NCBI GenBank assembly: GCA_010279815.1
Contig: QEOQ01000508.1
Span: 2,917,295 to 2,981,294, forward strand
Direction of reading: 5' to 3'
DNA length: 64,000 nucleotides
DNA from: Brachionus plicatilis
Taxonomy: Eukaryota; Rotifera; Eurotatoria; Ploima; Brachionidae
Below the pieces are notes generated by a model. That model was not told where the DNA came from and ran no database searches. It saw only the letters and a list, made by a program, of their open reading frames with translations. Each line of letters begins with the position of its first letter. The first letter of the stretch is position 1. Shown one piece after another: positions 11,101-22,315 of the stretch. The position numbers and the translations under genes were made by a program.

Positions 11101-12167
11101 CCATGGCCATACCGGTCACGTCCGGCTTCGAGTCCATGATGCCCATAGAGGGCTCCATGATGTTCTCGGCGGCCACACCGTCCGCCGGCATGACCCCGTG
11201 GTCGTCGGGCGCCACCCCAGCCTACGGCGGCGCTCTCTCCTGGGGCCAGTCGCCCTACGGCGGCATGACCCCCGCCGCCGCCTTCTCGCCCACCTATTCC
11301 GAGGCCAGCGGCTTCAGTCCGGGCTACTCGCCGCGCGGCGCCCAGTCCCCCGGCCAATACATCGCCCAGAGCCCCGGCTCGCCCAGCTACCACATGTCAT
11401 ACGGCCTCACCAGCCCCAGCCAGTCCCCACCTTATTCCCCCGGCTACTCGCCCACCAGTCCTTCGTACTCGCCATCATCGCCCAACTACTCGCGCACCAG
11501 TCCATCATACTCCCCCACCAGTCCATCATACTCCCCCACCAGTCCATCATATTCCCCCACCAGTCCATCATATTCCCCCACCAGTCCATCATACTCCCCC
11601 ACCAGTCCATCATATTCCCCCACCAGTCCGTCATACTCCCCCACCAGTCCATCATATTCCCCCACCAGTCCATCATACTCCCCCACCAGTCCTTCATATT
11701 CCCCAACTAGTCCTTCTTATTCGCCCACCAGTCCGAGCTATTCGCCGACAAGTCCATCATATTCACCAACAAGTCCGTCTTATGCTCCATCTAGTCCGTC
11801 GTACTCGCCGACTAGTCCGTCGTATTCGCCGACCAGTCCGTCTTACTCGGCCAAAAGCCCGGCGTACAGTCCCACCAGTCCCAAGTACTCGCCGACCAGT
11901 CCGAGCTATTCGCCGACTAGTCCCAAGTATTCGCCGTCGAGCCCGACCTATTCGCCCACCAGCCCCAAGTACTCGCCGTCGAGTCCCAGCTACTCGCCGT
12001 CGAGCCCTCGGTACAGTGTGCAGTCGCCGGGCTACTCGCCGACTAGTCCGCGCTATTCGCCCGCTAGTCCCGCTTTGAATCAGGACCGGGCGCCCACTAG
12101 TCCCCAATATTCGCCCAGTAGTCCCACGTACTCGCCGTCGTCGCCACACTATTCGCCCAATGATTAA
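2187..12167 (+). CDS. POLR2A: DNA-directed RNA polymerase II subunit RPB1 (largest subunit), two exons
   Basis: Catalytic largest subunit of nuclear RNA polymerase II, which synthesises mRNA. Exons are 2187-4206 and 8695-12167; joined at a glycine codon (G|GA) they give 1830 residues. The junction restores the family-conserved [15 protein letters not shown]. Visible motifs are the N-terminal zinc site (CQTC..CPGHFGH, residues about 71-85), the Mg-binding active site [10 protein letters not shown] (starting at residue about 483), and the funnel/trigger-loop region ([20 protein letters not shown]) in exon 2. The C-terminal domain has about 32 YSPTSPS-type heptads, the substrate of transcription-cycle kinases. 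The only intron is 4207-8694 (4488 nt), unusually long beside the 50-nt introns of neighbouring genes. Exon 1 reads on into a poly-T stop if the intron is ignored; that is not a real truncation. The start is chosen from family similarity ([20 protein letters not shown]) and the absence of an upstream in-frame extension. Confidence 0.97.
4332..4722 (-). repeat. Retrotransposon 3' tail fragment split by a nested MITE
   Basis: Bases 4332-4358 (TTATTTATTTATTTGTTTATC plus TGTAC region) and 4706-4722 (CGAGGTAATGCTCC) are two halves of the tail motif seen intact at 63486-63534, here in minus orientation. The halves are separated by the MITE at 4359-4697. Confidence 0.7.
4359..4697. mobile_element. 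hAT-like MITE nested in a retrotransposon tail, inside RPB1 intron 1
   Basis: The right end GACTTTTAAGCAACTCTG matches the right terminal repeat of the clean copy at 34084-34282. The left end is degenerate (CAGGAGTCAAGTCC) but keeps the internal AAGTCCAAGTCC motif. Flanks ATCTGTAC and TTCTGTAC form a 7/8-matching target duplication. The host site is known from other copies of the retrotransposon tail, which read ATCTGTACCGAG. No coding capacity. Confidence 0.65.
4737..4960. repeat. Irregular AATCATCACTA-type repeat array
   Basis: About a dozen spaced copies of (A)ATCACTA or (A)ATCATCACTA are separated by 6-20 nt of A/T sequence, inside RPB1 intron 1. The units are divergent and the spacing is not constant. 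Confidence 0.5.
5188..5301 (-). CDS. 37-residue acidic micro-ORF antisense within RPB1 intron 1 (hypothetical)
   Basis: ATG at 5301 to TGA at 5188-5190 encodes a Ser/Asp/Glu-rich peptide ([20 protein letters not shown]... ending HLHLDSIIA). Its base composition is clearly richer in G+C than the surrounding intron, which is why it stands out. Acidic, serine-rich starts like this are common at the N-termini of transposases, so it may be the remaining first exon of a decayed element. A GT lies shortly after in several frames but no matching downstream exon was found. I do not recognise it; a chance ORF is possible. Confidence 0.25.
   Translation of the reverse strand: MSSISDSCVPTYYSEDDTSSDASEIEEPHLHLDSIIA
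5565..5660 (-). repeat. Retrotransposon 3'-UTR fragment in RPB1 intron 1
   Basis: The stretch AAGTTAAATAAG..AAAATAAA, then GGATAAATAAGTC, AAATTAA and AACGATATGTT matches 63567-63640 near the retrotransposon end at the right of the window, in the same orientation. It is probably part of the same insertion event as the tail halves at 4332-4722, now separated by later insertions. Confidence 0.6.
5973..6657. mobile_element. Non-autonomous inverted-repeat element, GGCAAATTGAAGTTT family, copy 1
   Basis: This copy aligns end to end with the reverse complement of 15971-16513. Shared blocks include GATCAAGATCAAAAGATCAAAAT, TTATTGAACTTNAATAGG, ATTGATTGTTTTTGTTAA, TTTGATAATGAACCATTA and CTGAAACTTCAATTT. 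Its ends are worn (GGCAGTTAGAGATC and CTTCAATTTCTC). No clear target duplication is seen and it has no coding capacity. Confidence 0.65.
8569..8632 (+). repeat. 19-bp tandem repeat with hairpin just before the RPB1 exon 2 acceptor
   Basis: Two full units and one partial unit of GTGACATAACCGTGTTATT (second unit with A for G) occupy 8585-8632. The first unit forms a perfect 9-bp stem with TTATGTCAC at 8569-8577. The array ends about 60 nt before the intron 1 acceptor at 8693-8694. Confidence 0.7.
11445..12164 (+). repeat. Heptad-coding tandem array (RPB1 C-terminal domain)
   Basis: About 32 units of 21 bp. Units 4-16 (11508-11780) are 13 uninterrupted perfect YSPTSPS heptads built from nearly identical DNA (TA(C/T)TCCCCCACCAGTCCATCA). 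Flanking heptads use varied codons and carry substitutions, including Lys at position 7 three times and Arg at position 7 twice. A non-heptad interruption [11 protein letters not shown] lies near the end, and the protein finishes YSPND. Confidence 0.9.
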
Positions 12168-12328
12168 TGTGTCAACTGTCACTCATTCTAAAATGCCGGT
12201 GTAAATTGTTTTCTGAATCTTAAGCTGAAAAATTGTTGGACAAAAAAAAATGGTCGATTTATGAGTTCGGCGCTGATTTTTTTTTGTTTTTTTTTCAAAT
12301 TTATTTTTTTTGTCTAAATTTAAAATTG

Positions 12329-12334
12329 AATAAA
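12329..12334 (+). promoter_or_regulatory. Polyadenylation signal AATAAA, RPB1
   Basis: AATAAA lies about 160 nt after the RPB1 stop, followed by T-rich sequence. It is the first canonical signal downstream. Confidence 0.5.
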
Positions 12335-13637
12335 AATGTTACAAAAATTTAATTTTGTGTTTCTTTTATTTGATAGATTTTTCTTCTTTTTTTTTTTTTT
12401 GTTGGTCGGATTTTTTGTTAGATGTGCTAGTGATCTAGCCGATGATGACTAATGTAATGAAAGAATAGTTTTAATTTTTATTTTCTCTAGTTTTTTTTTT
12501 TTTTTCTGTTGGTGTTGTTGTTTCTTTATATTTTGTCACTCACTCTCTTTCTCTAAAATTTATTAATAAATTTATTTTATGTATTTGCTTTTATTTGTTT
12601 GATTTTTTTGATTAGATCGGCCTAAAACCTGATCTTTACGCTATTTTTAATCGAATATAATTTTATTTTGACATTTTTTGAATGAATTTTTTGAATGAAC
12701 ATTAAAAAAAATAGTTTGATTGATATTGTGTAGAATAGAAAAAATATCGGGCTCACATTCAAAATAAATTAATTTCAGAAAATTGAAGTTTCTGATGAAT
12801 AAAAAATACTTTTAAGTATTTTTACTAAAAACATTAAGTGCATAGACGAATATTATCATGTGAAACAATATCTTTATTCGGCATGCAAAACATTTTTGCA
12901 GAAATTAGCAAGTGAATAAAAATTAAGTTAAACATTAAATGATTACAATAGAAATTCGATAATACAATAATTAATATTTAAAAATTTTAATGTTTTTTGA
13001 CATTTTTGTACCTTTTTAAATAAAGTAAAAAACAAAATTTGGTAATTTTATTTTTTGATGCTTTGATAAGTGAATTTTTTTTTCTTTTAAAGAAAATAAT
13101 ATCAAAAATTGAAAAAAATAATCTTTGTGACCCTTTTAAGTTCAGCGAATGTTTACGTAGAAACTGAAAGATTTAAGTAATTTGACGTAAAATATGTTAA
13201 AGTTCCTTTTTTTTAAATAACATAAATAAAAATATTAAGGCCTTGTAGTTTATCTATTGAGAAAAAATTACATGTGATGAAAGCAAGATCATGGAAAAAT
13301 CTTTAAGAAAATTTAATTTTTTCTTTAAATACAAAAAAAGAAATGAAATTGATCATTTTTCAAATTATGTATAACCGAATTTCTACTTTATTGAAAATTT
13401 GCTTCTGCAATAAAATTTAAATAAGATTTTACTTAAAAACGTTAACAATAAAAATTTTTGAGCATGATCATTCAAATTTGATCATAAACTTTAAAATGTC
13501 ATAATTTCAACATTTTTTAAAATTTTTTCATTAAATTAAAAAAGACCATTTAGTCTCTTAAATGGACATGTAAAAAAAAAACCTACGTTCAAGTATATAT
13601 GGATATAATTGATTAAGAAAACCGATTAAGTCTGACA

Positions 13638-13998
13638 AATTTTCTTAAATCTTGGCATTGTGAATTTTGGTACAAAAATCAAAAACAAAATATTAAAAGT
13701 GCAGAAGCTTAAGTTCTGAAGGACCAAAACATGTTCTGTAAATTGTACTAACTGATACATCCTTTATACTACTACTTAAAAGTGAATTGGATTTTTAATA
13801 TAATGTAAAATCCCAAATTTACTATTTTTTTGATTTTTGCAGATTTATTGCAGAATCAGTATATTGGTGGTACAAAAGATGCATCAGTTGCTACAATTTA
13901 TAGAACATTTTTTGGTCCTTTAGAACTTAAGCTTCTGCACTTTTAATTTTATTTGTTTTTTGGAACAAATTTCACAATGCCCTAAATCTTAGAAAATT
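13638..13998. mobile_element. Palindromic MITE with about 150-bp terminal inverted repeats
   Basis: The left arm AATTTTCTTAAATCTTGG, CATTGTGAA, AAAGTGCAGAAGCTTAAG, TTCTGAAGGACCAAAACATG, TTCTGTAAATTGTA is mirrored in reverse on the right (CTTAAGCTTCTGCACTTTTA, CACAATGCCCTAAATCTTAG). Arms agree over about 150 bp with scattered mismatches, around a short A/T centre. No coding capacity. The target duplication could not be defined. Confidence 0.75.
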
Positions 13999-15970
13999 CG
14001 AAAAAAAATAATTTTTTTCACAATACAAAATTATTTTAACTTATTAATTATTGGTAATTGAATTTTTATTGATTAAATTAATTAGCTTGTTTTGTATTAA
14101 TTTGGAACATATTTTTCGGTCTTATTGACTGTTTTGTAAATTTTGTATTATTTAGAAAAAAAATTTCTTCAACAATAAAAATGTTGAAATTGAAAAATTT
14201 ATATATAAAATAAAAAATTTTTTAAAATAAAAAAAGTAATCAAGAAAATCAAATGCCTGGAAAAACACTTCAAATTGATAAAAATTGTATTCTTTTATTT
14301 AAATTAATGGAAAATGATCAATAATTTAGAAAGTGAAACTGTAAAATCATTCTAGCAAAGAATGATTAGCTTAGTTATAAATAATACCCTTAATATTGAG
14401 CTTTAGATTCGATTTATTTTCTTTATAACAATAGATATTTAAAAGAGTAAATCAAGTAAAATGTCCAAACAATACGAATTATCTTTATTTTTTATAAAAA
14501 TTAACAGGAAATCAAGTATTTAATTTTTTTAATTAAAAAAAAATTGATCTAATTTTAAAAAGCTCTTGTAGAAATTTCCAATGATTTTAATTTTTGTGCT
14601 ATTCTTTCATTATAATTTTAAGAGAAGATCTTAGTTTATTGTTTTTCTTGATCAAACCAATGTTTTGTGAATTTTGCTATAAAAAGAGAATTCAACTTTG
14701 TTTCCTCCTTCGATCTTCCATATACTAAAAAATACAAAAATCAAAATAATTTTTTTTTTTTATATAAAAAGAAACTGGAAAAATTAATAATAAAAAATTA
14801 TATCTTTTTTTTATTAAAAATGATTTTTTTAACCTTTGACGTTTACAGAACTAATTATTAATTTAAAAAATATAACAAAATATTATTATCATTTTGTACA
14901 GTTGATTTGTATGGAATTTCACAAAGTCATATCAATAATTTGAGATAACAAAAACAAAACAAACTTGAAATTTCTGTCTAAGTAAAGATATATTTTTCAA
15001 TATTTTCTGATTTAAATTTAGAGGATCGAATGGAATTGTTATAACTAATTGACTTTTTTTAACCAAAATTCCCAAATTCAGCTTAAACTTTTTTATTTTT
15101 GATCGATTGTTAGAATGATACATTTTGGTCGATCGAAATATTTTATCAATTTTTGAAAAGATCAGGATAAAAAATGTTCTTGTAAAAAATTTATTTTTCA
15201 AAAATTTAATTCAATTTAATTAATTCTGTCAAAAAAAACAGGGATATTTTTTGTCGTTTGAAATAAAGTCCATTATTTGTTTTCCAAATATATGTATAGT
15301 ATTAATAATCTATGTATAGTAGTAATTCTTATAAGTTTTATAACATTTTATGTTCCATTCATCATTTGGATTCATCTGGAATGTTATAGGGTTGTTTTTT
15401 GCTGGGCAAATTTTTAACGTAATTATTTTCGAAGTAATTTTTGATTTGAAATTTTGCTCCAAAAAGCATTTTGTCAAAGTAAATATTCTATCAATCATTT
15501 AGTTAATTATAATTACTTTTCTTCTTTTTATACTGTTTTTTTTTTAATAAAAATTCAGTAATTTAAATTTTTATTCAGCAACATTGGTAACTTTTTCCTT
15601 TGTTCATTCATATTGGTCAAAATATTTATGAATCGACAATTATTTTTCTTTCAAATTAAATAAATAAATAATAAATAGATACATATTTTCACTTCAATAA
15701 ATTATGGTACAAAAGAAAGTTAGGTAAATAATTAACTAATAAATAAATCTTATTTTTATCATTTGTCTAAATTTTGTTTTAAAGTTTTTATTTAAGCGAA
15801 GATTTAGTCATTAAAAGATTTTAATTCCTTTGAATATTTTTTATTTTTTGTAATAAATAAACATTTAAAAAATTCAATTTAACAATTATTGTTGAAATAA
15901 ATTTTAGTATTAAGGAAATCAAATTTTTAGGTTAGTTTTGATGAAGCTATCATGTTAAAGCTTTTAAAAG

Positions 15971-16513
15971 GGCAAATTGAAGTTTCAGATCAAATTATAA
16001 GATCAAAACGATCATTTAAAATTTTAAAACTTAATTAATCTAATGAATTTTATAATTTTTAAGAAATAAATTCTAAACATTACTAGACATGTTATGTCTA
16101 ATAATGGTTCATTATCAAATTAACATCAAAATGATTGATCTCTAATTTATTTAACAAAAACAATCAATAATTTAAATAATTCAGGTTAAGTTAATTCACA
16201 AATTCAAATTTATAACTTTTATATCCATTGGTTCAAACTGAAATAATTTTATTTTTCTACTTTAATAAATTTTAAATTTTAAAACAGTAATTTTTTTGTC
16301 TTTAAAATTAAGTTTTCATTAAAATCAATTAAAATATTTAAACCTATTTAAGTTCAATAAAAAGGGACATTTTAAAATTTTAAATATGAAAATAAACTTG
16401 ACATGACATGTCAAGTAATTGCATTGGAAAAAAATTTTTTTTTTTCTATCATTAAAAGAATATTACAATTTATATTTTGATCTTTTGATCTTGATCTCAA
16501 ACTTCAATTTGCC
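15971..16513. mobile_element. Non-autonomous inverted-repeat element, GGCAAATTGAAGTTT family, copy 2
   Basis: Terminal inverted repeats are GGCAAATTGAAGTTTCAGATCA (left) and, read from the right end inward, GGCAAATTGAAGTTTGAGATCA. Exact 8-bp flanks TTTAAAAG occur at 15963-15970 and 16514-16521, as expected of hAT-like or MULE-like transposition. The inside matches copy 1 in RPB1 intron 1, in reverse orientation. No coding capacity. Confidence 0.85.
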
Positions 16514-17779
16514 TTTAAAAGACTATAAGCAAAAATTTAAGCAAAAATTACAAAAATAATGTCGCATTTTATTTTAAAATACATACAAAACATTCAATTT
16601 TATTTGGTGTAAATTTAAAAGAAGCCTTTATTTCTAAAAAATGTTACTTTAAAGGATTAATTCCAGAGCAATGTAAATTGTCATTTATTTTCGGTACAAA
16701 AAAAAAAATTTAATATCCTGATTGTTTTACTTTTTTTTTAATTAAAAAAATCTAGATAATTTAAATCTCTTGCTCGTAAATTTAAAATAAATCTGAACAT
16801 TAAAGATAAATCTAAATAATTGATCAGAGATAAGATTTTGAGGATGAAATTAGACGCAAAGTGTCCTTCAAAGTTTAATCCCAAAAATCATCTCAATATT
16901 TATGTCGCTTTCCATAGAATTTTTAGTTGAATTATAATAAAAAAAAAAACCTTAACTACACATAAAAAATAATAATTTAATTCAGACTATTTTTAATTTA
17001 TAATGAAAAAAATTTCAGATGTGTTTTTTAGATTTTTTTTTCGAGAGTTTTTAATTGAAATAATAGCGCTATAGAAATTATTCTTTTAGATAGTCAAGTA
17101 TTTTTAAACAACCTAATTGCTGAGTTAAAAAAATTATTCACAATAATCCATGCATAATTTTATTTTAAAAAAATTTATTTAAACCGAGTATTTTTTCCTG
17201 AAAAAAAATTTAATTCAAATAATCTTTGTCTGCTTTTTAATTTTTTTCAAAAAAGATTAACTTTATATTAAAATAAAAACGACTTTGGATATTCAAATAT
17301 TTTTCAGCAAGAATCAAATGACTTGTTCATGGCCCAAAAAATAAGGCGCATCATTTAGACTTTAAGTTGAATTGTAAAAACCAAATTGACAATATTGTCA
17401 AACTAGGAACCAACGAAGCGATTATTTGCCAATTTTGCCTCAAATTAAATTAGCTCAAATAAAAGCGCTAAAAAACATGTCAAAATTAAATAAAGACAAA
17501 CAAATTTAATTCACCTATAATTTTGATGAATTTTTTTATGCAAATTTAAAATATTATAATTTCAACATAAAAAGGTATTTGCTCTTGTTTAGATTCATTT
17601 TTCATATGTTAATATTTAAATGAATTTCTTCAAAATTCTCAACAAATAAAAATTTCAACGACAACAACAAGGCGCTCTCTCTCAAACAAATTTATCTAAT
17701 TTCTTAATTTAGATTTTGCTAAGCTTCGCAACAAAAAATTGCCAATTCAAAAATCAATCGTTCAGTTGACATCCCGTGG

Positions 17780-17841
17780 GTAAGAGTTTGGCGCAAAGTT
17801 TAAATAATTTTATTCCTAATTTTTTTCTCTCTCACTTTTAG
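17780..17841 (+). other. Candidate 5'-UTR intron of RBBP6 (62 nt)
   Basis: Donor CCCGTGG|GTAAGAG and acceptor TCTCTCTCACTTTTAG|ATG have good splice-site form, and the length matches other introns here. The ATG directly after the acceptor opens only a 6-codon upstream ORF; the RBBP6 start is 190 nt further on. Confidence 0.45.
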
Positions 17842-18031
17842 ATGATCAATAAACCATTGTGAACTAATTGCCTGAATTAACTTAAGCAACAAAAACACAA
17901 GCCAACGCCGAATATTTTTTTATAATTTTTATTTTCAAAAAAAAAAAAAAAAAGTCAAATAAAAAATTGAATAAACTCACCAGTTCAACTTGTCCTAAAT
18001 TGATCTCTCTGTTGAGTCCTTCGACCCTGTC

Positions 18032-20756
18032 ATGTCATTTATACACTATAAACTAATTACGAATCAGAACTATGAAAAAATAGCCTTTGACGGTGTCAGT
18101 CTGAGCGTGGGCGAAATTAAAAAAATGGTCATGGAAAAAAAATTTCGCAAACACGCCCCCTCAGCTGCATCGTCCAACACTGGCAATTCGTCATCCCGCA
18201 AGTCCGATGTGGACCTTGAAGTCACCAATGTAGATACAAACGAAGGTAACGTCAACTTTTAAATTTTGGAAAAAATAAAAAAAAAATTAAATTTTTAAAA
18301 ATTTTATTTCTTTTTGTTAAAAAATATAATTTAAATTAAAAAAAAAATCTTTTTTTTTTAAGTTTATAAAAATGATGCCGAATTGATACCGAAAAATTCG
18401 CGAGTGCAGATAAGCCGAGTGGTGAAGAATATAGGTCCGGCGATAGCTGGCGGAACCATTACCCAAACGCACAAGGACAACGAAAAATTGGCCGACTTTA
18501 GACTGAAGTCAAAGCTGCACGAAAAACAAGCTAGAAACGAGCTGGACTTGGACGATTCGATTTTGCTGGGCTCGAACGGCTCCAAGAACAGCGACACGCA
18601 CAGCGGCCAGGACAGTCCTGATTTGTCGTCGCAGCTCTACGACGACATTCTCACCGAAAACGGTGTGAATGGTGAAGATTTTTTAGATCAAAACGATCCA
18701 GATACTTTTACTTTAGTAGTAATTGAGATTTTTTTAAATAAAACTTTGCAAACANNNNNNNNNNNNNNNNNNNNNNNNNNNNNNNNNNNNNNNNNNNNNN
18801 NNNNNNNNNNNNNNNNNNNNNNNNNNNNNNNNNNNNNNNNNNNNNNNNNNNNNNNNNNNNNNNNNNNNNNNNNNNNNNNNNNNNNNNNNNNNNNNNNNNN
18901 NNNNNNNNNNNNNNNNNNNNNNNNNNNNNNNNNNNNNNNNNNNNNNNNNNNNNNNNNNNNNNNNNNNNNNNNNNNNNNNNNNNNNNNNNNNNNNNNNNNN
19001 NNNNNNNNNNNNNNNNNTTTTTTAAAAATTTTTAAATTTTTGTTGTCCGCTAACCCATTTGCCATTATTTAAAGGTATCCGCACCAAGCTAAACAGCAGC
19101 CCGTCCATAGAGTGTCCCCACGAGTCCTGCTCCCAGGAGATAACACTAAACCACCGCTTGACACCGTATCCACCGATGCGCAACAAAATCACCGACTACC
19201 TAAAATCTCAATCGAACATGCTGCAAGTGCCAGTGGAAAAGCTGGCGACCAAATTTCGGCCGGACCAAAAAGTGGTCGGCGAGCAAGCGGCCAGGCCGAG
19301 TCCGAGCAAGAGCCGCGCTCAAAACTCGCCCGGACTCTCGCCGCGCAGCACAAACCGGCCGTTGCTCAAACTGGCGGTCAAATTGAACAGTCCAAAGCCA
19401 AATGCCGAAGAAAAAAAGGAACCGGAGGCCAAAGAGAACGGCCCAGAGAGCAAAAAGTGCCGCTCCGAGTCCAGATCGCCGGTGTCAAGCCGCAGCAGCT
19501 CGCCGAGCAAAGTCAGCAGCGATTCCGAGTGCAAAGTGAGCGAGAACGGCTCAATAAGCCCGGTCAGCCAGAGCCAGGAGAGCCGGTCCAATTCACCGAG
19601 CCGGCCACTGTCGCCAAAAGAAAAGCCCGTCCAAACACCAAAGCAAAAAGAGCCCGAACAGAAACACAAACCAGAGGACTCGCTGCAGCCAATTCAGCCT
19701 GTGTACAGTCACCAATACATTCCGCCACAACAATTCTACCCGTACAACATGCCCACTGGTCAAATGTATCCCCAAATGGAGCCCTATTTCAACTCCCGGT
19801 TCCCCAGGCCCAACTTTGCCATGCAGCCGCCCCAGACCATGTTCAACTCGAACATGATGCGCTATCCGGCGCCGGGCGGCCTGCCCGCCCAAAACTTCTA
19901 CCAAATGTACCCCGGCGGACACCAGGGCTTCATGTCCGAACAATTTTATGCCAACAGACCTCACGCGCCCTTCCAGAACGGCTACCAGTACCAGAACTTT
20001 CAGAGAAATAGCAAAATGGTGCGGCGCAGGAGCCGGTCCAGGTCGAGATCGCGGCGGTCGCCTGAACGGCCGCGGCGAAAGCGCTCCTACTCGCGCTCCA
20101 GGTCAAGGTCGCCCAGAAGGCACCGCCGCAACTCGCGGCACCGATCCCGGTCTCGATCTGGCTCGCGCAGAGACAAACGAGCTTCGTACAGGCGAAAGAG
20201 CTCGAGCCGCAAAAGGGACAAGTCCAGGAGCCGGAGCAGAGACAGACAAAAGAAACAGAGTGACAACGAAAAACCTCAGAGAATCGCCAGAATTGAAGAG
20301 AGTAAGGGCAAGCCGCTCAACAAAGAGAATGAGATGGACCAGCGCGAAAAGACCATTCACAAATTGAACAATCTAATGCATCGAAAGAGTAATGTAGAGG
20401 CGAAAAGCTATGCCAATGGTGCTGCTGCCGTTACTTTGGCTGCTAATCAAATAAATGAATCTCAGCAAGGGGAAAAAGATGCCAAAAAAAATCAAATTAT
20501 TATTTTGTTGAAGACTAACTCGAAGCAAAATGAGAGGTCGGACGAGAAAAAGGCCGGTGAAGATGCGCAAGTGGGCAGTCCGGTTAAAAAGAGTACTGTC
20601 AAACGAAAGGTTCACTTGAAAAAAGAGCTTGCCACCTCATCTACGGTAAAAAAGATAATGCTAGAAAAGTGTTCGATTGAAAAAAAGTGTTCGGAAAGTG
20701 AAGATAAGTCGGAGGACTTTTTGGACATTGCGATAGACGAGAAGATAAATCTTTGA
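18032..20756 (+). CDS. RBBP6: RBBP6 / SNAMA-type E3 ubiquitin ligase (DWNN, RING, SR-rich), interrupted by an assembly gap
   Basis: Nuclear ubiquitin-like/RING protein linked to pre-mRNA 3' processing. Exon 1 (18032-18245) begins MSFIHYKLITNQNYEKIAFD, the DWNN ubiquitin-like fold. A 117-nt intron (18246-18362) is followed by exon 2 from 18363 (VYKNDAELIPKNSRVQISR), completing DWNN. Exon 2 probably ends at a GT near 18716-18719, just before a run of N. The next coding part starts at about 19075 and carries the end of a RING-like domain (IECPHESCSQEITLNHRL then PYPPMRNKI). It continues with a Ser/Pro-rich linker, a Pro/Tyr/Met/Gln-rich segment (about 19690-19990) and a strong Arg-Ser domain (about 20010-20250), ending in a Lys/Glu-rich tail. 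The family zinc knuckle and the first half of the RING are not visible and should lie in the gap. It resembles SR proteins in its tail, but the DWNN start is decisive. Confidence 0.88.
18755..19017. other. Assembly gap (263 N) inside RBBP6
   Basis: This is an unresolved run of N. The flanks are intron-like poly-T/A on both sides, and the gap replaces the region expected to encode the CCHC zinc knuckle and the N-terminal half of the RING finger. The true length may differ from 263. Confidence 0.95.
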
Positions 20757-20854
20757 TTTTTTGTTTTTATTATTATTTTTTTTTTTTTTGTTTTTAAATT
20801 TAATTATTAAATATTCCACATTTTTGTTGTTGATTTTTTGAATTTTTCACGAAA

Positions 20855-20860
20855 AATAAA
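20855..20860 (+). promoter_or_regulatory. Polyadenylation signal AATAAA, RBBP6
   Basis: First AATAAA after the RBBP6 stop, about 100 nt downstream, followed by an A-rich run. Confidence 0.5.
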
Positions 20861-22315
20861 AATATTAATTTTTTTTAAAAAAAAAAAAAAACACATTTCT
20901 TTTTTAGCTTCGCTAATTCGTTTTATGAATGAAGTGGTCAGTATTTTGTGATGATGTTAGTTTTTGATTTGAGCAACGCATGAGTTCATGTGAAAAATTT
21001 TTCAGATTTTAAAGTTCACTATTTAGTTAGATTCGTTTTTAAAATAAATGATTTGAAAAATAATTTTTTTTAAATTTTTTTTCCTATCTTCAACAAAATA
21101 AAGAAATTTGTTTAAGGTGAATGTAATCAACATTTTACTTTTAGAAGACTTGGTTTATCGCTATTGCTAAAAATATAGAAAAAATAAAATAAAATACTTC
21201 TAATAAAATTTTTTAGTTTTGTACAATAGATCTCTTTCTAAGACCCATTTAAAGATCTTTTCCTTAATTTTTTTACTGATTTAACATTTTAATTTGTGAA
21301 TTTAAATATTAAAATATCTGCTGATTTTACAACTTTATTAAACAAAATTATTCAACTGTATTCTTTAATTTTTAAGGGCTCCAAGTATTATCAAGGACCA
21401 TTTTTTTTTGGATAAAAAACAGACCCATACTTTATGGCAAAAAACATTACGGTTGAGTGTCGTCCTATAACCAGTTTGTTCAACATTTAATAAACTTTTC
21501 AACAAAACTATCAGCTTAGCTCTAGAACTTTTGCTTCGGTCTGCAATGGCATTTAAACATCAAAAATTCAATGTCATAACTAGGGACCTATCATGCATGC
21601 TCAATTTAATTAGCTTTTTTTCATACATTTTATAGTTTATAAAAGATTGAATGTTTTAATTTTAAAATTGTCTATCAATCTAGACATTTTTTTTAATAAA
21701 TCTTACATTTTTTTAAAGGAAATATGACCATTTTTAAAAATATTTTGAATTTTTTATTTGTAATTTTTAATCGCCCTAAAAAAGATCAGAATAGTGTAAA
21801 GAGAAAGGCTAAGGAAGAGATTGATTCTACAGAAAAAAACGTGGTAGTTCAAAAAAAATTGGTTCAGCTTTAAGTATTTTTTAATTTTTTTTTATTCAAT
21901 ATGACTTATTTTTTTACTTTATAATTTTTTTTTTATACTGTTAGATTGATTTTTATACTGATTCAATAAATTCTTTAAAAACTTATATATTTTAAGTATA
22001 AAATATATTAGTAAATTTAGATAATATCATCTTTTATTAAAAAAAAATGGTAAATATCAGGAACCTCGAAGTCACCTGAATCAAGCATCTCTAGTTTAGT
22101 TTAAATATTTAAGCTATTTTCTCTGTCTTTTGAGATTTAATTACAAAATTTATTTTATGTTGACAATTTCAAGCTAAAATTGCTTTATTTAAGAATTGTC
22201 CATACTTTTATTGAAATCATGAAATCAAAATAAATAAATAAATTTCGACTTATTAAGAAAACTTTATAATAAAATTATTAAATTTTTATATTAACTTGAT
22301 ACTTTGGGTAAATTA

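Larger units (their letters stand above)
12168..18031. other. Gene-free stretch between RPB1 and RBBP6
   Basis: About 5.9 kb of A/T-rich DNA with the RPB1 3' UTR, the palindromic element at 13638-13998, the inverted-repeat element at 15971-16513, and the RBBP6 leader from about 17700. Open frames near 14.7-15.5 kb are low-complexity and unsupported. Confidence 0.5.

Noticed and set aside
11445..12164. Regular 21-bp repeats resembling a CRISPR-like or satellite array
   Set aside because: There are no spacers. The units are in-frame codons of YSPTSPS heptads.
11070..12182. Long antisense and shifted open frames over the RPB1 C-terminal domain, some repetitive (MDWWG-type)
   Set aside because: They arise because the 21-bp repeat has no stops in other frames. 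None has independent support.
14667..15498. Several 60-90-codon frames in the RPB1-RBBP6 interval
   Set aside because: They are composed of A/T-driven residues (Lys, Asn, Phe, Ile) with no motif, no splice partners and no conserved pattern I could recognise.
18383..19072. ORF running through the N gap
   Set aside because: N translates as X. The frame across the gap is not evidence of coding, and intron-like sequence flanks the gap.
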